From the NCBI RefSeq assembly GCF_014647835.1, contig NZ_BMPY01000025.1:44417-108416 (forward strand): 64,000 nucleotides of DNA. The letters are read 5' to 3'. Numbering within the stretch: position 1 is the stretch's first letter; each line of letters starts with the position of its first letter. Made by a program: the position numbers and the translations under genes. This DNA comes from Microbispora rosea subsp. aerata (GTDB taxonomy: Bacteria; Actinomycetota; Actinomycetes; Streptosporangiales; Streptosporangiaceae). A model generated the notes under the pieces. It saw nothing but the letters and a program-made list of their open reading frames with translations, made no database searches and was not told the DNA's origin. Of the stretch, positions 17,451 to 26,647 are shown piece by piece.

Positions 17451-20242
17451 TGCCGGCGCTCCGGCGACACCCGGCGCCCGGCCGGATCCTGGCCGGCGCG
17501 GTCGCTCTCCTCGTCGCGGCGGCCTGCCTGGTCCTGACCGTGCCCGCCGCGCCCGGCGCGTCGGCCGCCGTCTGGCAGCCGAAGACGCCGCCCCTGACCA
17601 CGCCCTGGACCGCGCGGGTCTCCCCCTCCAACGCCCTGCCCGAGTATCCGCGCCCTCAGCTCGTCCGGCCCGACTGGCTGAACCTCAACGGCGTGTGGGA
17701 GTTCACCGGGGCGCAGAGCCTCGACTCGCCCCCGATCGGCCGGACGCTGCCGGAGGGCGTGCTCGTGCCGTACCCGATCGAGTCCGCCCTGTCGGGGATC
17801 AAACGCCACGAGGACGCCATGTTCTACCGGCGCTCCTTCACCGTGCCGTCCGGATGGGCCGGACGCCGGGTGATGCTCAACTTCGGGGCGGTCAACTGGG
17901 AGACCCGGGTGTGGGTGAACGGCACCCAGGTCGGCCGGCACACCGGCGGTTACGACGCCTTCTCCTTCGACATCACCCCCGCGCTGCGGTCGGGCGCGAA
18001 CGAGCTGATCGTCGGCGTGTCCTCGCCGATTGACGGCGGCACGTTCCCCGTCGGCAAGCAGCGCCGCAACCCGAGCGGCATCTGGTACACCGCGTCGTCG
18101 GGCATCTGGCAGACCGTGTGGCTGGAGCCGGTGAACGCGGCCCACATCACCCGGCTCGACACCACGCCCGACGTGTCCGCCGGCGTCCTGGACCTCGTCG
18201 TGCACGGCACCGGCGACCAGGCGCGGGCCGAGGTGCTGAGCGGCGGCACGGTCGTCGGCTCGGCCACCGGCCCGGTCGGCGCGCACATCCGCGTCCCCGT
18301 TCCCGGCGCCCGCCTGTGGTCGCCGGACGACCCGTTCCTGTACGACCTGCGCGTCACGCTCGTCGGCGCCGGCGGCGGCGACGTCGTGACCGGTTACTTC
18401 GGCATGCGGTCGATCGGCAAGGCGGTCGTCGGCGGCGTGCTCCGCCCGGTGCTCAACGGCGAGTTCGTGTTCCAGCTCGGCACCCTCGACCAGGGCTACT
18501 GGCCGGACGGCGTCTACACCGCGCCGACGGACGAGGCGCTGCGCTTCGACCTGGAACGGCAGAAGGCCCTGGGCTTCAACATGGTCCGCAAGCACATCAA
18601 GGTCGAGCCCGCCCGCTGGTACTACTGGGCCGACAGGCTGGGCTTGATGGTCTGGCAGGACATGCCCTCGCTCGACGCGGTGGACGACCCGCCCGCGCGC
18701 AGCCACGCCAACTTCGAGTCCGAGCTGCGCCGGATCGTCGAGCAGCTCAAGGGCATCACGTCGATCGTGATGTGGGTCCCGTTCAACGAGGGCTGGGGCG
18801 AGTACGACAACCAGCGCATCGTCGACCTGGTCCGCTCCATCGACTCCACCCGGCTGATCAACCACGACTCCGGGTCGAACTGCTGCGTCTCCGACCCGGA
18901 GCCGCCCAACGGCGACGTGATCGACGACCACTGGTATCAGGTCCCCGGCGAGACCGACACCCGGCTTCCCACGGCCACCCGGGTCGCCGTGCTCGGCGAG
19001 TTCGGCGGCCTCGGCCGGCGCGTCCAGGGCCACGAGTATCAGCCCGGCGCCGGGTTCGCCTACGGCGACCTGTACCCGGACGAGGTCTCGCTGACCAACC
19101 GGTACGTCGAGGTCACCAGGCAGGTGGAACGGCTCGTGCACACCCGCGGGCTGTCCGCCTCGGTCTACACCGAGCCGTACGACGTGGAGAACGAGGTCAA
19201 CGGGTTCTACACCTACGACCGCCGGGTGCTGAAGATGACCGAGTCGCGTGTGCGGGACGCCAACCGGCGCCTGCTGGCGGTCGCGGCGGGCGCCGACGTC
19301 CCCCGGGGCGAGCTGGTGTCGCTGCGGGTCACCACGCCCGGCTACACCGGCCGCCACCTGCGCCACCGCGACGGGCTCGCCCGCACCGACGTGGTCGACG
19401 GCGCGAGCTCCGACCTGGCCAAGCTGGACGCCACGTTCTGGACCCGCCCGGGCCTGGCCGACCCCTCCTGTGTGTCGTTCGAGTCGCGCAACTTCCCCGG
19501 GGAGTATCTGCGCCACTCGAACTACCGGCTGCGCAAGGACCGGCAGGACGGCACGGCCCTGTTCGCGGCCGACGCGACGTTCTGCCCGCGCGAGGGGCAG
19601 GGCGGGACCAGGCTGGAGTCCTACAATCTGCGCGGCCACTACATCCGCCACTACAACGAGCTCGTCTACGTGGCGAGGCAGGGCGGCGCCAACCCCTGGG
19701 ACGCCGCCGCCAGCTTCGCCGCCGACACCACGTGGGCGGCGACCGTGCCGCTGTGGCGCAGCGGCGCCGACCTGCCGCTGGACCAGGCCCGGTCGTTCCG
19801 GGTCACCACGCCGGGATACACCGACCGCTACCTGCGGCACCGCGACGGCCTGGCGCGCACCGACGTGGTCACCGCCGGGAGCGAGGCCCTGCTGAAGTCC
19901 GACGCCACCTTCGTCGTGCGGCGCGGCCTGGCCCAGCCGAGCTGCTACTCGCTGGAGTCGCGCAACTATCCGGGCCGATACCTGCGGCATGCCGGCTTCC
20001 GCGTGCGCCTGGACGCCCCGGACGGCAGCGAGCTGTTCCGCCGCGACGCCACCTTCTGCGCGCAGCCCGGCGGCACGCCGGGGAGCGTGCGCCTGGCGTC
20101 GCTCAACGAGCTGGGCACGAACGTCCGGCACTACGCCGAGGAGGTCTGGGTCGCCTCCAGCGGAGGCGCGCATCCCTACGACAACCCCGCCTCGTACGCC
20201 GAGGATGTGAGCTGGGCCGTCACCGCCCCCTGGGCTCCGTGA
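17450..20242 (+). CDS. Secreted GH2 glycosidase with two AbfB (CBM42-like) modules
   Basis: The ATG at 17450 overlaps the protease stop, giving 930 aa. A signal peptide is followed by the GH2 sugar-binding domain (RPDWLNLNGVWEFT, YRRSFTVP), the immunoglobulin-like domain and the TIM barrel. The acid/base Glu lies in VPFNEGWGEYD and the probable nucleophile in VLGEFGGLG. The C-terminus has two tandem arabinofuranosidase-B-type trefoils, each starting SLRVTTPGYT or SFRVTTPGYT and containing Y-LRH repeats and DATF motifs. These bind arabinofuranosyl side chains, so an arabinan, arabinogalactan or arabinoxylan substrate is likely. The exact sugar removed cannot be set. Confidence 0.88.
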   Translation: MPALRRHPAPGRILAGAVALLVAAACLVLTVPAAPGASAAVWQPKTPPLTTPWTARVSPSNALPEYPRPQLVRPDWLNLNGVWEFTGAQSLDSPPIGRTLPEGVLVPYPIESALSGIKRHEDAMFYRRSFTVPSGWAGRRVMLNFGAVNWETRVWVNGTQVGRHTGGYDAFSFDITPALRSGANELIVGVSSPIDGGTFPVGKQRRNPSGIWYTASSGIWQTVWLEPVNAAHITRLDTTPDVSAGVLDLVVHGTGDQARAEVLSGGTVVGSATGPVGAHIRVPVPGARLWSPDDPFLYDLRVTLVGAGGGDVVTGYFGMRSIGKAVVGGVLRPVLNGEFVFQLGTLDQGYWPDGVYTAPTDEALRFDLERQKALGFNMVRKHIKVEPARWYYWADRLGLMVWQDMPSLDAVDDPPARSHANFESELRRIVEQLKGITSIVMWVPFNEGWGEYDNQRIVDLVRSIDSTRLINHDSGSNCCVSDPEPPNGDVIDDHWYQVPGETDTRLPTATRVAVLGEFGGLGRRVQGHEYQPGAGFAYGDLYPDEVSLTNRYVEVTRQVERLVHTRGLSASVYTEPYDVENEVNGFYTYDRRVLKMTESRVRDANRRLLAVAAGADVPRGELVSLRVTTPGYTGRHLRHRDGLARTDVVDGASSDLAKLDATFWTRPGLADPSCVSFESRNFPGEYLRHSNYRLRKDRQDGTALFAADATFCPREGQGGTRLESYNLRGHYIRHYNELVYVARQGGANPWDAAASFAADTTWAATVPLWRSGADLPLDQARSFRVTTPGYTDRYLRHRDGLARTDVVTAGSEALLKSDATFVVRRGLAQPSCYSLESRNYPGRYLRHAGFRVRLDAPDGSELFRRDATFCAQPGGTPGSVRLASLNELGTNVRHYAEEVWVASSGGAHPYDNPASYAEDVSWAVTAPWAP

Positions 20243-20250
20243 CGGAAGAG

Positions 20251-20288
20251 GGAGCCGTCGTGCGGAAGCGATCCCGCACGGCGGCTCC
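20251..20288. terminator. Bidirectional hairpin between convergent glycosidase genes
   Basis: A 15-bp stem (20251-20265 with 20274-20288) with a single G-T pair lies between the GH2-AbfB stop and the stop of the convergent six-hairpin glycosidase. Confidence 0.75.
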
Positions 20289-20313
20289 CCGCGCCCATGG
20301 GCCGCGCCCGCGG

Positions 20314-23300
20314 CTACGAGGACGCGCGGCCCTCCAGGCCGGCGATCGCGATCGTGCCGGACGTGCCGCGCAGGCCGAAGCCGTAGCGGAAGCCCTCGCG
20401 GGCCTGCGGCGTGGCGAGCGTGCCGCCGATGTCGGCGGTGCGCAGCGGACGCCACTGGCCGCCGGTGTGGGCGAAGGAGGTGATGGTGTCGCCGGACAGC
20501 ACCAGCGCGAACCGGTCGCCGGGCTTGAGGGTCAGCGGGGCGTCGCCGGGGGTGTCCAGGAACCTGCCGCCGACCCGCACGTTGATGCCCGACTGCTTGC
20601 GGGTGTTGTTGTACCAGGCGGTCACGTAGGTGCCGGCGTCCTTCACCCAGCCGACGAACACGCTGTCCTCCGGCGCGCCGGTGCCGGCGAACTCCCCTAC
20701 GGTCACCACGCTGATCGCGTCGGCGGAGGAGAGCGCCGCCGGCCCCGCGACCAGGCCGAAGAACGGCTGCGTGCCGCTGCCCGCGAACCGCCCGCCGCCG
20801 GCCGTGACCGCCGGCAGGGCCTCGCCGCCCTCGGGCTTGTACACGGTGTAGCCCGCCGAGGTGTCGGCGGCGAAGTCGTCCCCGATCTCCGCCTTCCCGT
20901 ACGCGTCCGGGTCGAGGGCCACGGTCACCTGGGCGTAGGTGCTCACCGCCCGCGCCGACCCGTCGTACTCGACCGCCGCGCGCACCGGGTGGGCGCCGGG
21001 GCGCGGCGCGGTCCCGGCGGGCGGCGCGACCCGCCACCGTACGGCGAACTCGTCGCCCGGCCGCACCACGTGGGCCCGCGGGCTGCCGACCGGCTCCGCC
21101 GACCAGCCCGGCGGCACGGCCAGCGACGCCGTGACCCGCGTGGCGGGGGTGCGTCCCCGGTTGACGAAGGTGGTGGTCGCCTCGGCGGGCGCGCCGGGAC
21201 GCGCCTGCCCGGCGACGGCCACGTCCACGGTGGCGTCGCCCGCGGCGGGCGACCACGCCTGCAGCTCGGTGACGCCGACGTACGCGCCGGGCGGGTTGCC
21301 GAACACCAGCCGGATCTTGGTCGTGGTCAGGGCCGGGAACGTGACGCGGTTCAGCGCCGCGCCCGCGGGCCGCTGCGGCGTGCGGGTCTGGCCGGGCACC
21401 TCGCGCCACGCCGCGCCGTCCCAATACTCCAGCCGGTACGACGCCGGGGCCTGGACCCCGCCGCCGTCGTCGTAGGCGTGGAACCGCACGTCGCTCACCC
21501 TCGTCGGCACGCCGAAGTCCACGCCGAGATGGTCCTCGGCGTTCGGGGAGCGGTAGTTGGTCCACCGGTTGTGCGGGATGTCGTCGTAGTAGATCCGCCC
21601 GTCCACGGCGTCCCACACGTTGTCGATGCCGTTGGTGTAGGACGCGAACGGCTTGGGATAGCCGGTGCCGTACGGGTTGGCGGCGTCGTTGCTGGGCCGC
21701 GCGGACCGGTCGGGCGTCACGGCGGCCGGCACCCGGGCGGTCAGCTCGCCGACCGTGGCCCGCCGGGCGGCGAGCCTGCCGTCCACGTAGACGCGCATGC
21801 CCGCGCCCTGGCCGTACCGCGTGCCGTCGCGGTCCCACAGGACGGTCACGTTGTGCCCGTGGTAGGGCACGTTCTCCAGCGCGAAGTAGTCCCACGCGGC
21901 CGGCGCGAGCGGCTTCAGCACGACCCTGCCGTCCGGCTGCGGGCGCAGCCCGATCAGGCCGCTGATGACCAGGTCGTTGAAGGTCGAGTGGTTGTAGTGC
22001 TCGCTGTGCCCCCGGGCGTCGTAGATCCAGCGCGGCTCGTCCGGGTGGTGCGCCTCGGCGACGTACGGGCGGCCGTCCTTGTACTGGGTGAGCGCGTAGC
22101 CGCGCAGCACGTCGTTGTAGTCGGCGGCGGTGACCACGTCCTGGTCGTAGTCGTCGAGCAGGTTGGCCATCGCGGTGAGCGTGGTGGAGGTGGAGTAGGG
22201 CCAGCTCGGCCCGTTCCAGCGGCAGCAGCCGTTCAGCGCGTCGCGCATGAACAGCGGGCTGCGCCGCTCCGCGGTGGTCGGCCCGTACGGCGCGGCGAAC
22301 CCCTGCGGGTCGAGAAGCTGCGCCCACGCCTTCTCCGTGCCGGGCTCGGCCATGTGGAACGCCCACGGCGCGAACCCGATCTGCTCGCGCGTGGACACCA
22401 GCCTCTCCCGGGGATCCAGGTCGGCGCGGGCCTTGTGGTAGAAGAAGGCGCGCTTCGGGTCCCACAGGTGGCGGTGCAGCGCGTCCCGCAGCGACGCCGC
22501 GCGCTTGTCGAACTTCTCGGCCAGCGCCTTGTCGCCCCGCATCCTCGCGATGGCGGCGATCGCCTTGGCGTCGCCGTACTGGTAGGAGTTCAGCGTCGGC
22601 CGGTAGCCCGCGCCGCCGTGGTAGGGGTCGGCGGGGTCGGTCTCGTAGGAGGACGCGGTGTACTCCATGGCGTCCCACACCGGCACCGACCAGTAGAGGC
22701 CCAGTTTCTCATCGTACTGGCCGCCCCACTTGTCGTACTGCCGGACCAGGTCGGGCAGCAGCCCCGTGACGAAGGACGCGTCGCCGGTGACCAGGTAGCG
22801 CTGGTAGGCGGCGTCGGCCGCCCACCAGGCGTACTGGTGCGCCCAGTCGTCGGTGTCCTTGTTGACGTAGTCCTCCTTCGGCTTGGGGCCGGCGCCGGGT
22901 CCCCGCAGCCAGTAGGTGAGGTAGTCGTCGAGCGGGCGGGTGTCGCGCAGCCACCGGCCCTCGTACACGTGGTGGCCGGCGGCGGCGACGATGCCGCCGA
23001 GCGGGGCGGAGTAGCCGGGCGGGTTGTGGAACTCGGTGATGACGTCGCCGGTGGCGGAGTCGGTGTAGCGGATGTGCCGCTTGTAGGTGCTCCAGCGGTA
23101 GTAGTAGACGTCCTGGATCTCCCGGTCGGGCACCTCCAGGAACGGGATGTTGGCCTTGTACCACTCCGGCTCGGCGTAGCCGGACACGAGCGCGTCATGG
23201 TCCAGGAAGGCGGTGCCCCTGCCGACCTCCGGGTACGCCGCGGGTGGCCGCGGGGCGGGGGCGGCCCCGGCCGGGGCGGGGATCAGGGCGGTCGGCGCGG

Positions 23301-23343
23301 CCAGCGCCGCGAGCGTCGCGAGCGCCGCGACGGCGTGTTTCAT
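20314..23343 (-). CDS. Large secreted six-hairpin (alpha/alpha)6-barrel glycosidase, multidomain
   Basis: The 1009-aa product begins with a signal peptide (MKHAVAALATLAALAAP). Residues of about 40-480 form an (alpha/alpha)6 barrel like MGH1-type or GH63-related hydrolases, with YAWWAADAAYQRYLVTGD, FMRDALNGCCRWNGPSWPYS and RWIYDARGHSEHYNHSTFND. A small beta-domain follows, then an F5/8-type-C-like module (YRSPNAEDHLGVDFG to VTELQAW), an NEW3-like domain (LAVPPGWSAEP) and a C-terminal concanavalin-like module. ATG 23343 is favoured over GTG 23349 because GAGG is better spaced. The CAZy family and substrate are not certain. It is convergent with GH2-AbfB. Confidence 0.8.
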   Translation of the reverse strand: MKHAVAALATLAALAAPTALIPAPAGAAPAPRPPAAYPEVGRGTAFLDHDALVSGYAEPEWYKANIPFLEVPDREIQDVYYYRWSTYKRHIRYTDSATGDVITEFHNPPGYSAPLGGIVAAAGHHVYEGRWLRDTRPLDDYLTYWLRGPGAGPKPKEDYVNKDTDDWAHQYAWWAADAAYQRYLVTGDASFVTGLLPDLVRQYDKWGGQYDEKLGLYWSVPVWDAMEYTASSYETDPADPYHGGAGYRPTLNSYQYGDAKAIAAIARMRGDKALAEKFDKRAASLRDALHRHLWDPKRAFFYHKARADLDPRERLVSTREQIGFAPWAFHMAEPGTEKAWAQLLDPQGFAAPYGPTTAERRSPLFMRDALNGCCRWNGPSWPYSTSTTLTAMANLLDDYDQDVVTAADYNDVLRGYALTQYKDGRPYVAEAHHPDEPRWIYDARGHSEHYNHSTFNDLVISGLIGLRPQPDGRVVLKPLAPAAWDYFALENVPYHGHNVTVLWDRDGTRYGQGAGMRVYVDGRLAARRATVGELTARVPAAVTPDRSARPSNDAANPYGTGYPKPFASYTNGIDNVWDAVDGRIYYDDIPHNRWTNYRSPNAEDHLGVDFGVPTRVSDVRFHAYDDGGGVQAPASYRLEYWDGAAWREVPGQTRTPQRPAGAALNRVTFPALTTTKIRLVFGNPPGAYVGVTELQAWSPAAGDATVDVAVAGQARPGAPAEATTTFVNRGRTPATRVTASLAVPPGWSAEPVGSPRAHVVRPGDEFAVRWRVAPPAGTAPRPGAHPVRAAVEYDGSARAVSTYAQVTVALDPDAYGKAEIGDDFAADTSAGYTVYKPEGGEALPAVTAGGGRFAGSGTQPFFGLVAGPAALSSADAISVVTVGEFAGTGAPEDSVFVGWVKDAGTYVTAWYNNTRKQSGINVRVGGRFLDTPGDAPLTLKPGDRFALVLSGDTITSFAHTGGQWRPLRTADIGGTLATPQAREGFRYGFGLRGTSGTIAIAGLEGRASS

Positions 23344-23424
23344 GGTCACCTCGGACGTTCTGATGGGTGACGGCAGGCGAATCGCTCAGGTTCGGTCGCA
23401 ATCACGACTGATTCTGATCGATGT

Positions 23425-23440
23425 TGCTCAGTCTTGAGCA
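23425..23440. promoter_or_regulatory. Palindrome TGCTCA-N4-TGAGCA upstream of the six-hairpin gene
   Basis: Perfect 6-bp arms (23425-23430 and 23435-23440) lie about 82 bp before the glycosidase ATG and 70 bp before the divergent XdhC-like ATG. It differs from the GAAA-S-TTTC motif, so a different regulator is implied. Function is inferred. Confidence 0.4.
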
Positions 23441-23510
23441 GATTTGGGCGAAACGCAATAGCTTCGATCGGGGGTCGTCCGTCCGGCCGCGCGGCTGGGA
23501 AACTGCGGGC

Positions 23511-24041
23511 ATGAGTCACAGCCATGACGAGGACCGCGCGTGCGCCGCCGCCCACGGCGAAGCGCCCCCGGAAGAGACCGGGCGGACGCTGGTCGCGGTG
23601 TTCGCGTCCCCGGTGGCCGATCACCTGCTGCGGTTCGGCGCGGAGCTGGGCTTCCGGCCGATCCTGCTGGAGCCCGATCCGGAGCGCGGGCTCGGCGGCC
23701 TGCCGCCGGGCTCGGTGCGGGTGGTGAGAGAGGTCGGCGGCCATCTCGACGGCACGGCCGACGTGGTCGTCACCGACCACCACCGCGCGGAGATCGGGCC
23801 GATCCTGCGTGACGTGCTCGGCAGCCCCGCGCGGTGGATCGGCGTCATGGGCAGCCCCCGGCACGAGGGCCCGCACGTGCGGGCGCTGGCCGAGCTGGGC
23901 GTGCCGCCCGAGGAGATCGCCCGCGTGCACCGCCCGATAGGGCTCGACATCGGCTCCCGTACGCCACCGGAGATCGCGGTGGCCACGCTCGCCGGCCTGA
24001 TCGCCGACAGGAACGGCAGGCCCGGCGGCTTCGCGCACTGA
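23511..24041 (+). CDS. XdhC Rossmann-domain protein, 176 aa
   Basis: The protein contains only the C-terminal Rossmann domain of XdhC/CoxI proteins, which insert molybdenum cofactor into xanthine-dehydrogenase-type enzymes. Typical segments are TLVAVFASPVADHLLRFGAE, WIGVMGSPRH, HVRALAELGVPPEEI and RVHRPIGLDIGSRTPPEIAV. The N-terminal XdhC/CoxI domain with its conserved Cys is absent. There are no molybdenum hydroxylase genes in the window. ATG 23511 is chosen because the frame upstream has no coding character. It may be an orphan accessory protein. Confidence 0.85.
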   Translation: MSHSHDEDRACAAAHGEAPPEETGRTLVAVFASPVADHLLRFGAELGFRPILLEPDPERGLGGLPPGSVRVVREVGGHLDGTADVVVTDHHRAEIGPILRDVLGSPARWIGVMGSPRHEGPHVRALAELGVPPEEIARVHRPIGLDIGSRTPPEIAVATLAGLIADRNGRPGGFAH

Positions 24042-24056
24042 CCCCGCGAACGCACG

Positions 24057-24087
24057 CGGGCACCCCCGCACGGGGCGGGGGTGCCCG
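24057..24087. terminator. Hairpin between convergent XdhC-like and CE1 genes
   Basis: A perfect 12-bp stem (24057-24068 with 24076-24087), CGGGCACCCCCG against CGGGGGTGCCCG, lies between the two stop codons and can serve both strands. Confidence 0.85.
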
Positions 24088-24131
24088 TGCCGCTCCTCCT
24101 GGTCAGGAGCGCGTCATCGCGGCGTCGCCGG

Positions 24132-25460
24132 TCAGGACGCGCCGCAGCTCAGGGCCGGCGTGGCAGCGGTGCCGTTGGCGGTGAAGCCGAAGGTGGTCGA
24201 CGAGCCGGCCGGGACGGTGCCGTTGTAGGGGGCGTTGCGGACGGTCACGTTCGAGCCGGACCCGCTCACGGTGCCGTTCCACAGCTGGGTGATGCTCTGG
24301 CCGCCGGGCCAGGACCAGCTCACCGTCCAGCCGTTGAGCGCCGCGCTTCCGGCCTGGACCGTGACCTCCGACTGGAAGCCGCCCGGCCAGGAGTTGACCG
24401 TGCGGATCGTCGCCGAGCAGCCGCCGGGCTGCGGGGTCGGGCTCGGGCTGGGCGAGACGGCCGGGCTGGGCGAGGGGCTGACCGGCGGAGTCGGGCTCGG
24501 GCTGGTCGGCGGGGTCGGCGAGGGCGTCGTGGTGCCGTTGAGGCCGAGGAAGTCGATCGCGTAGGAGATCATGCCGTTCAGCGGCAGCGAGTGGCCCTGG
24601 CCGGAGGCGCTGATCGCCTCCACCGGCGGCTGCGTGCCGGCGGCGCCGTACCGGGTGCGGGTCCAGCCCGGCGAGGGGCTGTCGGTGGACACCGGCGTCT
24701 GGCTGACGCCGTGGAGGTTGGTCCACTGCTTGATCTCTTCGCCGAAGTTGTTGTAGTGCAGCGTCGTGTCCTGGGTGCCGTGCCACAGCTGCATGCGCGG
24801 GTACGGGCCGCTGTAGCCGGGATACATCGAACGGGCCAGGTCGCCCCACTGCTGGGCGGTCTTGATGCTCTGCCCGCTGGAGCACTGGCTGTTCCAGGTG
24901 GAGCCGTCGGTGGTGGCGAAGCAGCCCGCCGGCACGCCCATGAACGCCGAGGCCGCCTTGAAGACGTCCGGATACTCGGCCGCCAGCACGTTGGTCATCA
25001 TCGCGCCGGAGGAGACGCCGCTGACGAAGATTCGGTTCGGGTCGACGTTGTAGCGCGACTTGGTGTAGTCGACCATCGACATGATGCCGACCGGGTCGCT
25101 GCCGCCGCCCCGCCGCAGCGCCTGGGGCGAGTACACGTCGAAGCACTGGCCGCTGCGGGTGGCCTCCGGGAACACGATGATGTATCCGTACTGGTCGGCC
25201 GCGGTGACGTAGTCACGGAAGTAGCCGCTGTACAGCGCGGACGCGGTGCCCGTGCAGTAGTGGACGGCGACCAGCAGCGCCGGCCGGGAGGCCACCCGGT
25301 CCGGCACGTAGATGTACATGTTCAGGTTGCTGGGGTTGTTGCCGAAGTTGGTCACCCGGGTCAGCGAGGCCGCGGCGGCCGGCTGGGTGACCAGCAACGT
25401 GGTCGCCGCGGCCACGGGCATGAGCACGGCGGCCAGTAAGGCCACGATGCGTCGTCTCAC
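24132..25460 (-). CDS. Secreted CE1-type esterase (PHB-depolymerase fold) with CBM2
   Basis: The 442-aa protein has a signal peptide (about 1-31), a CE1/PHB-depolymerase-type esterase domain (about 33-310), a Pro/Ser/Thr linker and a C-terminal CBM2 (about 348-442). Catalytic residues are Ser in SGVSSGAM, Asp in GTQDTTLHYN and His in SGQGHSLP. Such enzymes remove acetyl or feruloyl groups from xylan; the CBM2 has surface aromatics (NSWPGGF, GWTVSWSWPGG) for cellulose or xylan. The start is GTG 25460, with AGGAAGGA upstream. It is paralogous to the gene at 44373-45725. A GAAAGTTTC site lies 240 bp upstream. Confidence 0.92.
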   Translation of the reverse strand: MRRRIVALLAAVLMPVAAATTLLVTQPAAAASLTRVTNFGNNPSNLNMYIYVPDRVASRPALLVAVHYCTGTASALYSGYFRDYVTAADQYGYIIVFPEATRSGQCFDVYSPQALRRGGGSDPVGIMSMVDYTKSRYNVDPNRIFVSGVSSGAMMTNVLAAEYPDVFKAASAFMGVPAGCFATTDGSTWNSQCSSGQSIKTAQQWGDLARSMYPGYSGPYPRMQLWHGTQDTTLHYNNFGEEIKQWTNLHGVSQTPVSTDSPSPGWTRTRYGAAGTQPPVEAISASGQGHSLPLNGMISYAIDFLGLNGTTTPSPTPPTSPSPTPPVSPSPSPAVSPSPSPTPQPGGCSATIRTVNSWPGGFQSEVTVQAGSAALNGWTVSWSWPGGQSITQLWNGTVSGSGSNVTVRNAPYNGTVPAGSSTTFGFTANGTAATPALSCGAS

Positions 25461-25698
25461 GTGAGCAGTCCTTCCTCCCGCTACGCCGACCGGGACGTGT
25501 GGCCCGGCGCCCGGGACCGTGCTCTCGCACTGCTCGGGATCGCGGCGGCCACGCCCTCACCGGATCGGGCGACGTCGATGTTCCTGAAGCGTGCCTAGAG
25601 CTTTCGGGTGGCTCAAGCCACAGATCAGCATGGGTTTCACGGCGCGGAAGACGTGGACGTCAGGGGGCATGACGCGGCGGCGGAGCGGCACGGTTGTT

Positions 25699-25710
25699 GG
25701 AAAGTTTCAT
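25699..25710 (-). promoter_or_regulatory. GAAAGTTTC operator upstream of CE1-CBM2 (site b)
   Basis: GGAAAGTTTCAT contains a perfect GAAA-G-TTTC core at 25700-25708 and continues CATGCG as at site a. It lies in the 360-bp divergent gap 25461-25820 between the esterase and the sulfotransferase. The rest of that gap holds no gene that I can see. Confidence 0.6.
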
Positions 25711-25820
25711 GCGAACGCTGAAAAGTCATCAGCCGGTGGGGTGCGGGCACGGCCGTGAGGAACGCCGGCGGGCGGGCATGGTCTACCGCGTCGGGGGCGG
25801 GCGAGGACGGGAGCCCGGAC

Positions 25821-26531
25821 ATGCTGAAGGTCATCGGCGCGGGACTGCCGCGCACCGGAACGACGTCGACGAAGGCGGCCCTGGAACGGCTCGGCTTCGG
25901 GCCCTGCTACCACACCTTCGAGGTCTTCCTCCGCCCGGAGCTCGCCCGGCGCTGGCTGCCGGTCTGCTCGGGCGGGCCGTTCGATTGGGACCGGGTGTTC
26001 GAGGGCTTCCGGTCCTGCGTGGACTGGCCCGCCAGCTTCTTCTGGCGGGAGCTGGCGCAGGCCTACCCGGACGCGAAGGTCGTCCTCACGGTCCGCGACC
26101 CGAGTAGCTGGTACGCCAGCTTCGACGTGCTGCGTTCGCTCAGTTCGCAGGAGCCGATGACGGAGGATGACGCCCCCGAGACGCTCCGTCCCCTCGTCGC
26201 CGCGATGACGGGCCTCCAGCCGCTCTTCGAGCGGATCGGCAGGGCGGTCTTCGGCGAGGAGTGGCGGCCCGGTCACGCCCCCGGCGAGGAGCGGGCCGTC
26301 GCGGCCTATCACCGGCACGTCGCCGCGGTGCGGGCCGCCGTGCCCGCCGGACGGCTCCTGGTCTTCGACGTACGCGAGGGGTGGGGGCCGCTGTGTGACT
26401 TCCTCGGGGTCGCCGCTCCCCCGGCCGAGCCGTTCCCGCACCTCAACGACACCGCGTCGATCCGGAGGATGTTCGAGCTCATGCGCACCGAGGGCCGCGT
26501 CCGCGTCCCCTTCGAGCCCGGAGGCCGATGA
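25821..26531 (+). CDS. PAPS-dependent sulfotransferase family protein
   Basis: The 236-aa product starts MLKVIGAGLPRTGTTST, the phosphosulfate-binding loop of sulfotransferases of the Sulfotransfer_4/NodH-like group. The conserved VVLTVRDPSSWYAS segment supplies the 3'-phosphate-binding Arg and Ser. WGPLCDFLG and FPHLNDT near the end are typical of the family. It is cytoplasmic. The start at 25821 is chosen because the preceding 22 codons are not conserved in character. The acceptor substrate is unknown, and no sulfate-activation genes are nearby. Confidence 0.85.
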   Translation: MLKVIGAGLPRTGTTSTKAALERLGFGPCYHTFEVFLRPELARRWLPVCSGGPFDWDRVFEGFRSCVDWPASFFWRELAQAYPDAKVVLTVRDPSSWYASFDVLRSLSSQEPMTEDDAPETLRPLVAAMTGLQPLFERIGRAVFGEEWRPGHAPGEERAVAAYHRHVAAVRAAVPAGRLLVFDVREGWGPLCDFLGVAAPPAEPFPHLNDTASIRRMFELMRTEGRVRVPFEPGGR

Positions 26532-26568
26532 CGTGAGCGCCGGCCACCGAGGGCCACGCCACCAGCGC

Positions 26569-26634
26569 TTTCAACCAAACGGTTGGCAATGTCGCCGCCC
26601 GTGGTCTACGATCCTTTCAACCAAAAGGTTGAAA
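26569..26634 (+). promoter_or_regulatory. Two tandem ArsR-type operators
   Basis: A perfect palindrome with arms TTTCAACC and GGTTGAAA around AAAA lies at 26615-26634, and a near copy (TTTCAACC-AAAC-GGTTGGCA) at 26569-26588, 46 bp apart. Both precede the ArsR gene and probably mediate autorepression. Confidence 0.75.
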
Positions 26635-26647
26635 ACAAGGGAGGGCG

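Noticed and set aside
16859-22678. A 1939-residue minus-strand open frame and similar very long frames at 15803-20242, 18118-23370 and 13887-17417
   Set aside because: They are antisense or out-of-frame shadows of GC-rich genes, with Arg/Gly/Ala/Pro-rich translations lacking any domain. The real genes on the other frames have signal peptides and catalytic motifs.
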